From NCBI GenBank assembly GCA_964484465.1, contig CAZAFL010000005.1, positions 1 to 64,000 on the forward strand: a DNA stretch of 64,000 nucleotides. The letters run 5' to 3'. A program made the position numbers and the translations under genes. The stretch comes from CAZAFL01 sp964484465 (GTDB lineage Bacteria > Bacteroidota > Ignavibacteria > UBA10030 > SZUA-254). The notes beneath the pieces are model-generated. The model searched no databases, was not told the DNA's origin, and saw only the letters and a program-made list of their open reading frames with translations. Below, piece after piece: positions 55,280 through 64,000 of this stretch. How positions within the stretch are numbered: the stretch's first letter is position 1; each line of letters opens with the position of its first letter.

Positions 55280-55639
55280 ATGGATATTCATTTTACCGCA
55301 CGGAAATTCAAAGCACGGAATGATGTAAAAACTCATGCTATAGCATCGGTGAAAAAACTTGACAGGTTCTACGACGGGATCGTTCGGGGTAGCATCGTTC
55401 TTAGCTTCGAGCGAAGCTCCAATAGTATCAAAACTGCAGAAGTGAACCTTCACGTACACGGCTCCGTCCTCACCGCGAAAGAACACTCTGAGGAATTTAT
55501 GAAATCGATAGACCTCGCGATCGGAAAGTTGGAACGCCAGCTCGCCAAATACAAAACGAAACTCAGAATGAAAGATAAACGGGCGTTGCGTCGCGTGAAG
55601 GAACATGCTCCCGTGCCAAACGCAGGAGAGATGGAATGA
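55280..55639 (+). CDS. hpf: Short ribosome hibernation-promoting factor
   Basis: The 119-residue protein has the HPF/RaiA layout: MDIHFTARKFKARNDVK, VKKLDRFYDGI, TAEVNLHVHGSVLTAKEHSE and DLAIGKLERQLAKYK. It binds the 30S decoding region of idle ribosomes. The ribosome site GGAGG precedes the ATG. It lacks the C-terminal dimerisation domain of long HPF, so 100S formation would need another factor or not occur. Its last codons overlap hprK by four bases. Confidence 0.93.
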   Translation: MDIHFTARKFKARNDVKTHAIASVKKLDRFYDGIVRGSIVLSFERSSNSIKTAEVNLHVHGSVLTAKEHSEEFMKSIDLAIGKLERQLAKYKTKLRMKDKRALRRVKEHAPVPNAGEME

Positions 55640-56649
55640 ACATCGAAAAGACAAAGGAATCAAAAAAACAGAGTATCACTGTCGGATTTCTCTATGAGAC
55701 GAACAAAGATCGTCTTCAACTTACGTCCCTGACCGGCAACATTGGCTTTCAAAAAGAAATACGGGATAAAAATATTCATCGGCCCGGATTGGCGTTGGCA
55801 GGCTATGTCCAACTCTTTACCTACGACCGGGTTCAAATATTCGGCAACACGGAGATGCAGTATCTCGACCAATTGAAGAAAGCGGAGCGGCTAAAATCGC
55901 TGCATACGATTTTTACATTTGATATTCCCTGCATATTTGTCACGAACAACAATCGTGTCGACGATGAGTTCCTTGTGATGGCGAAAGAGAGCGGGGTTAC
56001 GATATTTTTGACACCGTTCGAAACCACGAAGCTTGTCTATTTCCTGAGTGATTTTCTGGACGATCAGTTTTCACGGCAAACGGTCGTTCACGGGTCATTT
56101 GTCGACGTCTACGGTATCGGATTACTTCTGATCGGGAGGTCGGGTATCGGAAAGAGTGAGATTGCCCTCGACCTGGTCGAACGGGGACACCGGCTCGTTT
56201 CCGATGATGTGGTAATGATCACCCGAAAAGGGGAAGGCATACTCATGGGTTCTGGCACAGATCTTGTTAAACATTTTATGGAAATCCGCGGACTGGGTCT
56301 AATCGATGTCCGGAGCATGTTTGGTATACGAGCAATCCGGTTTCAAAAACGGGTTGAATTGGTAGTGGAATTAATGGAATGGCGTCCGGATGAAGAATAT
56401 ACGCGTACCGGACTGGATGATGAAGAAATCGTTATCCTGGATGTTCGCATTCCGCGCGTAAAACTTCCTATTTTCCCGGGAAAGAATGTAACGGTCATTT
56501 GTGAAGTAATAGCCCTCAATTATCTTCTTAAACATTATGGTTACGACGCGGCGCAGGAATTTACCAAACGCCTCGAGGCGGTAATATCTGAAAAGAGCAA
56601 GCATATCGGTGAGCGGGCAATTGATTATTTCGAACATGACTTTGAATAA
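55636..56649 (+). CDS. hprK: HPr kinase/phosphorylase
   Basis: Phosphorylates and dephosphorylates Ser46 of HPr in carbon regulation. The 337-residue protein has an N-terminal regulatory domain and the kinase domain with Walker A GRSGIGKSEIALDL (~170), RLVSDDVV, MEIRGLGLIDVRSMFG, the family signature, and IPRVKLPIFPGKNV near the C-terminus. No ptsH or ptsI gene lies in the window. The ATGA overlap with hpf indicates one translation unit and recalls the hpf-ptsN-hprK group next to rpoN in proteobacteria. Confidence 0.94.
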   Translation: MNIEKTKESKKQSITVGFLYETNKDRLQLTSLTGNIGFQKEIRDKNIHRPGLALAGYVQLFTYDRVQIFGNTEMQYLDQLKKAERLKSLHTIFTFDIPCIFVTNNNRVDDEFLVMAKESGVTIFLTPFETTKLVYFLSDFLDDQFSRQTVVHGSFVDVYGIGLLLIGRSGIGKSEIALDLVERGHRLVSDDVVMITRKGEGILMGSGTDLVKHFMEIRGLGLIDVRSMFGIRAIRFQKRVELVVELMEWRPDEEYTRTGLDDEEIVILDVRIPRVKLPIFPGKNVTVICEVIALNYLLKHYGYDAAQEFTKRLEAVISEKSKHIGERAIDYFEHDFE

Positions 56650-56672
56650 GATCACGCGTCCAAAGAAATCTC

Positions 56673-56703
56673 TTGACAAACAATGAATTATTGTTTACTT
56701 TTG
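56673..56703 (+). promoter_or_regulatory. Promoter for the M23 peptidase gene
   Basis: TTGACA, 17 bp, TACTTTTG, again a perfect -35 joined to a TAnnTTTG box. It overlaps an upstream in-frame ATG at 56683, which argues that translation starts further down. Confidence 0.65.
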
Positions 56704-56796
56704 AACCTAATATTCAGAAAACGCACAAATTTACCTGTTTTTAATGATACAGGAAGAGATGGGACGGTAAGTTTGTCGCCAGATTTTTCGACAATA

Positions 56797-57753
56797 ATGA
56801 TAGATAGAAAGCAAAAAAGATTCTATTATTCTCCGAATAGTAGCCTTGAACTCAAGGAGATTAAATGGTTCCGAACAAAAGTGGTCGGAGTCGTCGCGGC
56901 GCTGTTTATTCTCTTTGTAGCAGTGTTTCTTGGCGTAAATCAATTCCTGAATGCTTTTGGCGCTGGTCATGACAAATTGATGGCACTACAACAGGAAAAT
57001 CAGGTGCTCCTCAAGAAAATTGGAGAGCTCAATGCACAAACAAAAGGACTGGAAACTACACTCAACCAGCTCGGTGATCAGGGAAACAATCTTCGCCTGA
57101 TGGTCGACCTGCCTGCTCTTGATGAAGAGACCAAAGCCGGTGGAACCGGCGGTGCAGTGGTTGAACCGGACGCACCTGTTCTTTCGTACGATGCGTCCAG
57201 CAAGCTGAAAGATGCAGCTGCGACAATACAAAAGCTAATCAGTGAGACACAGGTTCAGAGCCAAAGTTATAAACAAATCTTGGGGAAGTACGAATTCAAC
57301 AAGGGATATTTTTCGGCAATGCCTGCACTGAAACCGATGGATGGATACTACTCAGTCAAAGGATTCGGATTGCGCATGCACCCGGTATTGGGAATGTTCA
57401 GAACTCATCAAGGTCTTGATATCATTAATGATGTCGGAACCCCTGTTGTAGCTTCAGGCGATGGTGTCGTCGAAATGGCGGGACAAAGCGGCGGCGGGTA
57501 TGGCATTGCCGTCATGATCAATCATGGCTATGGTTTTCAGACTCTTTACGCTCACCTTTCCCGTGCGGTGGTGCACGAAGGCGATCATGTTAAACGAGGG
57601 ATGCTCATCGGAAAAAGTGGCAAGACAGGACTTGTCACCGGTCCTCACCTCCACTATGAAGTACGCTACAAAGGAGTCTGTCAGAATCCGATGGATTATT
57701 TTCTCGATGACGTTTCACCGAAAGACTATCAGGCGAACGTCGCTCTGCACTAG
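56797..57753 (+). CDS. M23-family murein endopeptidase with membrane anchor and coiled coil
   Basis: The 318-residue form starts at the ATG of MIDRKQKRFYYSP; an upstream ATG at 56683 lies inside the promoter and is rejected. A membrane helix (VVGVVAALFILFVAVFLGV) is at ~28-46, a coiled coil (MALQQENQVLLKKIGELNAQ) follows, and the LytM/M23 domain is at ~200-305: metal and catalytic residues are in FRTHQGLDI, GYGFQTLYAH and GPHLHYEV. It should cleave peptidoglycan cross-links in the periplasm, probably in cell growth or division. It carries the His-x-His motif, so it is probably active. Confidence 0.88.
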   Translation: MIDRKQKRFYYSPNSSLELKEIKWFRTKVVGVVAALFILFVAVFLGVNQFLNAFGAGHDKLMALQQENQVLLKKIGELNAQTKGLETTLNQLGDQGNNLRLMVDLPALDEETKAGGTGGAVVEPDAPVLSYDASSKLKDAAATIQKLISETQVQSQSYKQILGKYEFNKGYFSAMPALKPMDGYYSVKGFGLRMHPVLGMFRTHQGLDIINDVGTPVVASGDGVVEMAGQSGGGYGIAVMINHGYGFQTLYAHLSRAVVHEGDHVKRGMLIGKSGKTGLVTGPHLHYEVRYKGVCQNPMDYFLDDVSPKDYQANVALH

Positions 57754-57860
57754 AGTCGCGCGCTATCATCACCAATGGGTGATTGTATTTCAAATGAACT
57801 TTTGTCGTCAAATCAATGTTACGTAATTTTAAATGATTACGAGAAATAGAAGGACAGGTT

Positions 57861-58085
57861 ATGCTTTGGACAATGGAACTCGCTTCCTACCTCGATGATG
57901 CACCCTGGCCTGCTGCAAAAGATGAGCTCATTGATTATGCCATTCGGACTGGTGCCCCGGTCGAGGTCATAGAAAATCTCCAGGAGTTAGAGGATGCCGA
58001 AGAGCCCTACGAAAGCATGGAAGAAATTTGGCCTGATTATCCGACTGAAGGGGATTTTTTCTTTGAAGACGAAAACGAATATTGA
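57861..58085 (+). CDS. DUF2795 family small acidic protein
   Basis: The 74-residue protein matches the DUF2795 pattern WPAAKDELIDYAIRTGAPVE followed by VIENLQELED, and has a strongly acidic C-terminal tail (EDENEY). AGAAGGA precedes the ATG. Family members are small soluble proteins found in FCB and other phyla with no known function. A terminator follows. Confidence 0.85.
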   Translation: MLWTMELASYLDDAPWPAAKDELIDYAIRTGAPVEVIENLQELEDAEEPYESMEEIWPDYPTEGDFFFEDENEY

Positions 58086-58161
58086 CCGTAAGTCTTTTTT
58101 GTCGTAGACTTTCGTCTACCGATAGGACTATCGTTGAGCCATTAATACCGGCTTCTGTGAG

Positions 58162-58195
58162 AACCCATCCACGCGATTCACGGATGGGTTTTTTA
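58162..58195 (+). terminator. Rho-independent terminator of the DUF2795 gene
   Basis: A 9-bp stem (AACCCATCC at 58162-58170, GGATGGGTT at 58182-58190) is followed by a T-run. Confidence 0.85.
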
Positions 58196-58209
58196 TTAAT
58201 AACCTTACG

Positions 58210-60354
58210 ATGAGCGTCGAACCATTCAGACAACAGTTGTTCAATGTTGTGAACTTTTGCTGTTTGTCATGTATTATTATTCCTTTATTTTTGCTTGCAG
58301 GGGAGGCGCAGCTCCTGCACGCTCAAACCATAGAGGAAAATATTATCCCGGAAATCAGCGAAATCCATTTTTTTGGAAATGAAACTTTCGGTGAATCTGC
58401 TCTCAAAGAAGTTATCCATTTAAAGGAATCCCCGAGCGGTTTTTCCAAGTTCATGTACCGAACGTTCGGTGAAAAGCTCGGCTCAAAGCCGGAATACTTC
58501 GACAGCGAGACCTTCGAAGACGATATGAAAAGAATACGGGATTTTTACCAGGATAATGGCTTTTACGATGCAGAAGTGACGGGAGAACATACACTTGATT
58601 CCAGTGCACATTCGGTGAAGGTGAAATATTCGATACAGGAAAAAAAGCGGTCATATGTGGATAGTGTCGCTTACGTTGGACTAGGAAATCTCTCGCAAAA
58701 ATTACTCGACGACTTATCTAAAGACAGGATCATCCGGCGCGGTTCCCCGTATGTGAAAGCACTTGCTGTAATGGAAATCACTAGAATTTTGAACTCCCTC
58801 GCTAATAACGGATATCCAGAAGCGAAATATGACGGTGAAAAATCATTTGCACGTCGTTACCTTTCTACCAATAATTTTTTTCTCTCTATTGTGCTTGTTA
58901 CCGGTCCGAAACATCACTTCGGCAATATTACTCTCCATGTCGAACCTCCTCGTGATGACATCACCGAGAACATTGTTTTACGCCAGCTCGATTTCGAGAA
59001 GGGTGAGACGTACAGCCGGGAGAAAACAATCTCGAGCGAGCGGAGTATCAACCGCCTCGGTCTGTTTGAGACGGCGCGCGTGGAACGATCTGTCGAATCA
59101 GATAGTACCACCACGGACACTGTGCCGATGGAGGTCTATGTCCGTCCCCGTCCCCGGAATGAATTATCCCCCGAGCTCGTCTTATCTGATGAGAATAATG
59201 CGTTTAATCTTGGAATCGGTCTCGGTTACACTAACCGAAATTTCTTCGGAGACGCTCGTTCGTTCAACGCACATACGCGTGTCCGGACACAAGATATTCA
59301 ACGATGGAATTTCAGCAGTATTTTCAGCGGTGGCGGTTTTCGTGACCCTTCAGTTGTCGGGGCAATTGAATTGCAGCTTCAGGTGCTTCAACCGTATTTG
59401 TTCACACGGACGTTAAGCGGATCGTTAACCGCTACAATAAGTGCCGAGAAGCAGCAGCAATATATTCTTTCAATTCTCAGAAATAAAGTCGGATTGAATA
59501 AACAGTTTGCTACCTACACGTTCGGTTTTTTGGAATGGACGCTCGAACGGGTTAGCCCTGAATTCCTCGTTGATACATCCCAGTTTAAAACTGTTCTTAA
59601 CAGTATACGACAGGAAGATCAGAAACAATTCAATTCGATTCTCACATTTACGCTGCAGCGTGATAAAACAAACGATATTTTTTCCCCCACAGACGGTTTT
59701 TTCCACAGTATCTCTCTGGAGGAATCCGGAATCCTGCCGAAACTCCTCCCCGGTATCAGGGCAGGACTGCCGTTCACACAATACTACAAGGTGACCCTCT
59801 TCGGAAGGTGGTATCAGGACCTTACACAGACACGGTATAATATTCTTGCGTTGAAATTGAAAACCGGCTATCAGGAAAAATATGGGGAAAGTAAATACAG
59901 CAATGTAAGTATTCCTTTAAACCGTCGTTTTTTTGCGGGGGGAAGCGGCAGCGTGCGTGGATGGCAGGCGCGTGAATTAGGGGCAATGCCGGATGAACTC
60001 CTGCAGTTCGGTGGAAACTTTGTCGTTGAAGGCAGCGCCGAAATGCGAATAAACTATTTCCGGGGGTTCGGCAAATTTGCTTTCCTTCGGCTGGATAATA
60101 TCTGGGGTGTATATTTTTTGGATGTGGGGAATGTATGGAGCAATATCTCCGATTTTAAGGCGAAAGATATTGCTATGGCAGCAGGGTTTGGTTTTCGCTA
60201 TGAGACAATATTCGGACCCTTCAGGATCGATTATGGATTCCGGTTATACGACCCGAAAGAACCCGCGGGACATCAATCCGTTTTCAAGAAGAGATTTTTT
60301 GCCGAGACGTTTGGTAACGGGGTACTGCATTTTGGTATCGGCCAGGCGTTTTAG
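58210..60354 (+). CDS. BamA/Omp85-family outer-membrane assembly protein
   Basis: The 714-residue protein has a signal peptide (~1-38, cleavage near LLHAQ), POTRA domains (~44-320; IHFFGNETFGESALKEVI, YVDSVAYVGLGN) and a beta-barrel surface-antigen domain to the C-terminus. RFFAGGSGSVRGWQARELG (~575-593) is the conserved lid-lock VRGW/Y motif of Omp85 barrels, and it ends in FGIGQAF, a typical terminal aromatic strand. It may insert outer-membrane proteins or, as in TamA-type relatives, a narrower set. Only three or so POTRA domains are visible, fewer than the five of E. coli BamA, so it may be a TamA- or TPS-like paralogue. Confidence 0.88.
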   Translation: MSVEPFRQQLFNVVNFCCLSCIIIPLFLLAGEAQLLHAQTIEENIIPEISEIHFFGNETFGESALKEVIHLKESPSGFSKFMYRTFGEKLGSKPEYFDSETFEDDMKRIRDFYQDNGFYDAEVTGEHTLDSSAHSVKVKYSIQEKKRSYVDSVAYVGLGNLSQKLLDDLSKDRIIRRGSPYVKALAVMEITRILNSLANNGYPEAKYDGEKSFARRYLSTNNFFLSIVLVTGPKHHFGNITLHVEPPRDDITENIVLRQLDFEKGETYSREKTISSERSINRLGLFETARVERSVESDSTTTDTVPMEVYVRPRPRNELSPELVLSDENNAFNLGIGLGYTNRNFFGDARSFNAHTRVRTQDIQRWNFSSIFSGGGFRDPSVVGAIELQLQVLQPYLFTRTLSGSLTATISAEKQQQYILSILRNKVGLNKQFATYTFGFLEWTLERVSPEFLVDTSQFKTVLNSIRQEDQKQFNSILTFTLQRDKTNDIFSPTDGFFHSISLEESGILPKLLPGIRAGLPFTQYYKVTLFGRWYQDLTQTRYNILALKLKTGYQEKYGESKYSNVSIPLNRRFFAGGSGSVRGWQARELGAMPDELLQFGGNFVVEGSAEMRINYFRGFGKFAFLRLDNIWGVYFLDVGNVWSNISDFKAKDIAMAAGFGFRYETIFGPFRIDYGFRLYDPKEPAGHQSVFKKRFFAETFGNGVLHFGIGQAF

Positions 60355-60362
60355 AGTGTTAT

Positions 60363-61523
60363 ATGAGTTGGAATACAGTCATAGGACAGCAGCGTGCAAA
60401 AGAAATTCTTCGCCAGGCGTTGAAGAACCAGCGGCTTGCACATGCCTATTTATTTTCCGGGCCGCGAGGTACGGGCAAGGATGCAATGGCGATAGAACTG
60501 GCAAAAGTTTTGAATTGTGAACGCGACAATCAGGATGCGTGTGGTGAATGTTCCGGCTGCCTGAAGTTTGGACAACTTGCTCACCCGAATGTAAAACTCG
60601 TCTTTGCTCTGCCGGTCGGGAAAAATGAAAAATACGGAGATTCTCCTGTCGCAAAACTTTCTGATGAAGATATCGGTTTTCTCCGGGAGGAGATTCAGCA
60701 AAAAGCCCGCCAACCGTACCACAGGATTACCCTTCCGAAAGCAAACAATATTAAAATTAATAGCATTCGTGAGATCCGGAAAGAATCGTCACTGACTGCG
60801 TTTGAGGGGGGGAAGAAAGTATTCATTATTATTGAAGCAGAAAATCTGAGCGATGAGTCTGCAAATGCACTTCTCAAAACGCTTGAGGAGCCTCAGGAGG
60901 ATACACTCCTGATCCTTACCACATCGCAGCCGGACAACCTGCTCCCGACGATCATATCCAGATGTCAGCATATCCGCTTCGGTCCGTTGACGGTTGAGGA
61001 AATTTCTTCTGCGCTACAACAACGTGAAACCATCGAACCTGCGAGAGCGGAATTTATTGCGCAATTGTCGCACGGGAGTTATTCACGGGCGCTCGAGCTG
61101 ACATCCACTACACTGGAAGAGCGCTACGCCGAAGCGGTTGAATTTCTTCGGACGGCGTTGTACAAGCCGCGTCAAGAGTTGTATCGGCTCACGGATGAAA
61201 TAATTGCCGAGAATGAACGAGGGGATATGGAAGAATTCCTCGGTTTACTGCAATCGTGGTTTCACGCAGCAATGGTGTTGAGGGAAAATGATGTCCTGCA
61301 GTCGCCATTCGATGATGGCGAGTCTCTCCGGAAATTTATTGAACATCATCCGTCGGTAGATTATTCTGCTCTCTTTACGGCTACAGAACGTTCGATTTCA
61401 CTTCTCAATAAAAATGTGTATATTCCGCTCATCCTGCTCAATCTTGCCGTCGATTTAAGAAAAATTATTTTGCCATTGTCGTCGCGCCAGCCTGCGGTGA
61501 CCGACAAGAGTGAACTACTATGA
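60363..61523 (+). CDS. holB: DNA polymerase III delta' subunit (clamp loader)
   Basis: Part of the clamp loader that opens the sliding clamp. The 386-residue protein starts WNTVIGQQRAKEIL and has AHAYLFSGPRGTGKDAMA, with Asp in place of the Thr/Ser of the P-loop, then a Cys4 zinc site (CERDNQDACGECSGCLKF), and FIIIEAENLSDESANALLKTLEEP. Delta' subunits do not always bind ATP, so the changed P-loop fits. The insertion VKLVFALPVGKNEKYGDS is longer than in E. coli. Its end overlaps the upstream side of the metG reading frame by a few codons, so the two are probably coupled. Confidence 0.9.
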   Translation: MSWNTVIGQQRAKEILRQALKNQRLAHAYLFSGPRGTGKDAMAIELAKVLNCERDNQDACGECSGCLKFGQLAHPNVKLVFALPVGKNEKYGDSPVAKLSDEDIGFLREEIQQKARQPYHRITLPKANNIKINSIREIRKESSLTAFEGGKKVFIIIEAENLSDESANALLKTLEEPQEDTLLILTTSQPDNLLPTIISRCQHIRFGPLTVEEISSALQQRETIEPARAEFIAQLSHGSYSRALELTSTTLEERYAEAVEFLRTALYKPRQELYRLTDEIIAENERGDMEEFLGLLQSWFHAAMVLRENDVLQSPFDDGESLRKFIEHHPSVDYSALFTATERSISLLNKNVYIPLILLNLAVDLRKIILPLSSRQPAVTDKSELL

Positions 61524-61533
61524 AAGGTTGGTT

Positions 61534-63600
61534 GTGAAGAACCCCAAACGTCTGTTGGTCACGGCCGCGTTGCCCTACGCCAACGGGAAAATTCACCTCG
61601 GACATCTGGCGGGAGCATATCTGCCTGCGGATATCTATGTTCGTTATCAGCGCTCGCAGCATCGTGAAGTCCTGTTTATTTGCGGTTCAGATGAACACGG
61701 GGTTGCGATCACGATCAGTGCAGAACAGGAGAAAATACCGCCGCAGGAGATAGTCGACCGCTATCATGCATTGAATAAATCTGCGTTTGAGAAATTTGGA
61801 ATGAGCTTCGATAATTATTCCCGAACCTCTCTTCCGATACACCATCAGACTGCACAGGATTTTTTTAAAGAACTCCACGATGCCAAGGTGCTGGTGGAAA
61901 AAAAAGAGCAACAATTGTTCGACGCACAGGCGAACATGTTCCTCCCCGACAGATATGTCGAAGGGACATGCCCGGTCTGTAAAAATCCCGAGGCGCGCGG
62001 CGACCAGTGCGAGCGCTGCGGAAGCTTTCTTAATCCGACTGACCTCATTAATCCGAAGAGCAAAATCACCGGTAACACGCCGATCCTGAAGGAGACGTCG
62101 CATTGGTATTTTCCGCTGGGGGATTTTCAACCTCAGCTTGAAGGATATATCAAAGAACGCAGCGAACGTGATGGATGGAAAGAGAATGTCCTGCGGTATT
62201 GCGAATCCTGGTTTAAAGAGGGCCTTACGGACCGCGCGGTCACACGCGACCTTTCATGGGGAGTCAAGGTTCCGTTGAAGGGATACGAAAACAAAGTTAT
62301 TTACGTCTGGTTCGATGCTGTCCTTGGTTACATTTCGAGCACGAAGGAATGGGCAGCAAGAACGGGCTCGCCCGAGAAGTGGAAAGAATACTGGCTCGAC
62401 AGTGAAACGAAATATGTCGCATTCATTGGCAAAGACAATGTCGTGTTTCATTGTATAGTGTTTCCAGCAATGCTGATGGCAAGGAATCGAAATCATGCTG
62501 ATAAGTACATCCTGCCGGAGAATGTGCCAGCAAATGAATTTTTGAATTTTCAGGGGCAAAAATTTTCCAAAAGCCGCGGTTGGGGAATAGACGTTGATGA
62601 GTTTCTTGCTGAATTTCCGGTTGATGCATTACGATATACCTTAACGATGAATTTACCTGAATATAGAGACGCCGATTTTTACTGGAAAGATTTCCAGGCA
62701 CGCACGAATAATGAGCTTGCAGATATTCTCGGAAATTTTGTTAACCGCACACTGACATTTGCACACAGAAATTTCGATGGCAAAGTACCTCCAATGGGAA
62801 AGCTTTCAGGTTCTGATGAGACTCTGAAAACAACTTTGCTGACGTCAACGGAAAATGCCGGAAAAGATTTTGATAAATATCAAATTCGAGATGGAGCTTT
62901 AGAGGTAATGAACCTTGCCAGATTTTTAAACAAATATTTCGATAGTAACGAACCGTGGAAAACCTTGAAAGAAAATAAAGAACGCTGCGCAACCACTATC
63001 AATCTCTGTTTGCAAGCAGTAAGATCGTTATCAATTTTATTTGAGCCTATTATTCCCACCTCTTCAACAAAAATCTGGAAGATGTTGAATCTCCCTGGGT
63101 CACCAACTGAAGCTGGGTGGAAGAGCGCGGGCGAACCAGTTTTAAAGTCAGGTCATAAGCTTGGCCAGCCGGAGATTTTGTTTACCAAAATCGATGATGA
63201 AGTTATCCAACGGCAAATTAACAGGCTTCCTGCTGAGACTGTTCCCGAGCCGAACGCCACACTATCTCTCAAGCCGACCATTACGATTGACGACTTTAAG
63301 AAAATAGACCTTCGCGTTGCAAAGGTCATAGCCGCTGAAGCGGTTCCAAAATCCAATAAACTCATAAGACTGCAGGTTGCAATCGGCGGGGAAACACGTC
63401 AGATCGTTGCAGGGATTGCGCAACATTATGCGCCTGAAAATTTAGTCGGACGGAAAATTATTGTCGTTGCAAACCTGGCTTCTGCAAAATTGATGGGGCA
63501 GGAATCTCAGGGAATGCTTCTGGCTGCATCAGATGTTGATGGAAAACTGGCAATTCTTTCCCTGGAATCTGATTTGAGCGAGGGTAGCATTGTCAAATAA
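61534..63600 (+). CDS. metG: Methionyl-tRNA synthetase with C-terminal tRNA-binding domain
   Basis: Charges initiator and elongator tRNA-Met. The start chosen is GTG 61534, six bases after AAAGG; a GTG at 61510 in frame would overlap holB by 14 bases. The 688-residue protein has HIGH (KIHLGHLAGAY), the zinc site (CPVCKNPEARGDQCERCG), FSKS (KFSKSRGWGI) and an anticodon domain. Residues ~575-688 are a fused Trbp111-like OB domain (DDFKKIDLRVAKVIAAEAV, MGQESQGMLLAAS) that binds tRNA and dimerises. Confidence 0.95.
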   Translation: MKNPKRLLVTAALPYANGKIHLGHLAGAYLPADIYVRYQRSQHREVLFICGSDEHGVAITISAEQEKIPPQEIVDRYHALNKSAFEKFGMSFDNYSRTSLPIHHQTAQDFFKELHDAKVLVEKKEQQLFDAQANMFLPDRYVEGTCPVCKNPEARGDQCERCGSFLNPTDLINPKSKITGNTPILKETSHWYFPLGDFQPQLEGYIKERSERDGWKENVLRYCESWFKEGLTDRAVTRDLSWGVKVPLKGYENKVIYVWFDAVLGYISSTKEWAARTGSPEKWKEYWLDSETKYVAFIGKDNVVFHCIVFPAMLMARNRNHADKYILPENVPANEFLNFQGQKFSKSRGWGIDVDEFLAEFPVDALRYTLTMNLPEYRDADFYWKDFQARTNNELADILGNFVNRTLTFAHRNFDGKVPPMGKLSGSDETLKTTLLTSTENAGKDFDKYQIRDGALEVMNLARFLNKYFDSNEPWKTLKENKERCATTINLCLQAVRSLSILFEPIIPTSSTKIWKMLNLPGSPTEAGWKSAGEPVLKSGHKLGQPEILFTKIDDEVIQRQINRLPAETVPEPNATLSLKPTITIDDFKKIDLRVAKVIAAEAVPKSNKLIRLQVAIGGETRQIVAGIAQHYAPENLVGRKIIVVANLASAKLMGQESQGMLLAASDVDGKLAILSLESDLSEGSIVK

Positions 63601-63722
63601 TTCAAAGTCGATAAACCTACCTATCTAAGTAGTTTCTTTATATAGGGTTATGGCGGTTTGTGCGCGGTGTCAAGAAACCCTCTCTCCAAATGGGAAAATC
63701 AGGCAATATTCTCGTCAGCCTA

Positions 63723-63753
63723 TTGACAAAAACTTCAAAATTTCGTAACGTTT
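63723..63753 (+). promoter_or_regulatory. Promoter for the downstream lipoprotein gene
   Basis: TTGACA, 17 bp, TAACGTTT, about 90 bp before the ATG at 63843. Confidence 0.55.
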
Positions 63754-63842
63754 AGCTGATTGTTTTTTAGCGTCGCGCATCTGTTATTCGAGCTTCTTAA
63801 GTACTAATTCACTGATAAATTAATCCCATCGAGGAGGATGGT

Positions 63843-64000
63843 ATGAAGAGTGTTTTTCATCGTTCGTCGTGGTTTGTTGCTATTGTACTCGTGATGGTTA
63901 TGGCGATCTCGGTTCTGTATTGGACCGGATGCGACAATAAACAGGATATCGCGAGCGCCCCGACAACAAATCAGCAAAATGTTGTGTTCAGTAAGAGTAA
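63843..64000 (+). CDS. N-terminus of a probable lipoprotein (3' end outside window)
   Basis: The ATG follows GAGGAGG by a good spacing. The 52 visible codons give a basic start, a hydrophobic helix (FVAIVLVMVMAISVLYW) and TGC, a lipobox-like Cys at residue ~30, then a Gln/Asn/Ala/Thr-rich linker. The product should be lipidated and anchored in the inner or outer membrane. The function cannot be told from this part. Confidence 0.7.
   Translation, partial: MKSVFHRSSWFVAIVLVMVMAISVLYWTGCDNKQDIASAPTTNQQNVVFSKS

Noticed and set aside
56683..56796. Longer N-terminus for the M23 peptidase
   Set aside because: The ATG at 56683 is inside the TTGACA-N17-TACTTTTG promoter, and the added residues lack any feature.

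Overview
The window comes from a bacterium of the FCB (Bacteroidota/Chlorobiota) superphylum, most likely class Ignavibacteria or a close relative. Nine consecutive secreted proteins end in the ~85-residue type IX secretion (T9SS, type A) sorting domain that opens with N(Y/F)PNPFNP. HprK, gliding-clade-type housekeeping genes, a YbeY with the Bacteroidota-style ligand change and several TAnnTTTG-like -10/-7 elements fit this placement. I see no rRNA, tRNA, CRISPR array, insertion sequence or prophage.

Region 1 (1-3718) is a small chaperone-usher-like locus: the 3' end of a probable pilin/subunit gene, a hairpin terminator, a PapD-like periplasmic chaperone and an 859-residue outer-membrane usher-like barrel. 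Region 2 (3775-31749) is a 28-kb, all-plus-strand island of nine T9SS cargo proteins. They are built from shuffled modules: two proteins with 14 YCF48-type repeats, a lamin-tail/OB/beta-helix protein, a six-fold SdrD-B-like protein, a tandemly duplicated pair with BNR-type propellers and Ig-like domains, two eight-repeat propeller proteins, and an OB-fold protein. Two modules that I cannot assign to a named family recur in different architectures just before the sorting domain: a ~200-residue domain in three proteins and a 'WNM...GYW' module in three others. No T9SS machinery gene lies in the window.

Region 3 (32000-46104) holds an HNH nuclease with an odd start, trpS, scpA-scpB, an rluB-type pseudouridine synthase, ackA (the only minus-strand gene), a 46-residue membrane protein, three exported peptidases (M64, M14, S9/DPP-IV), a DinB-fold protein, lysS and a family-2 glycosyltransferase. 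Region 4 (46183-58085) holds an S41 processing protease, a DUF3108 protein, a gamma-carbonic-anhydrase-like protein, a metallo-beta-lactamase-fold hydrolase, a cold-shock protein, an unassigned gene overlapping ybeY, smg/DUF494, topA, a Xer recombinase, hpf-hprK, an M23 peptidase and a DUF2795 protein. Region 5 (58210-64000) holds a BamA/Omp85 barrel, holB, metG and the start of a lipoprotein gene.

Promoters that can be read by eye mostly match TTGACA, 16-18 bp, TAtaaT-like, sometimes merged with the Bacteroidota TAnnTTTG element. Rho-independent terminators follow the pilin, lamin-tail, SBBP, OB-fold, cspA and DUF2795 genes. All functional calls rest on motif recognition by eye; no database search was run.
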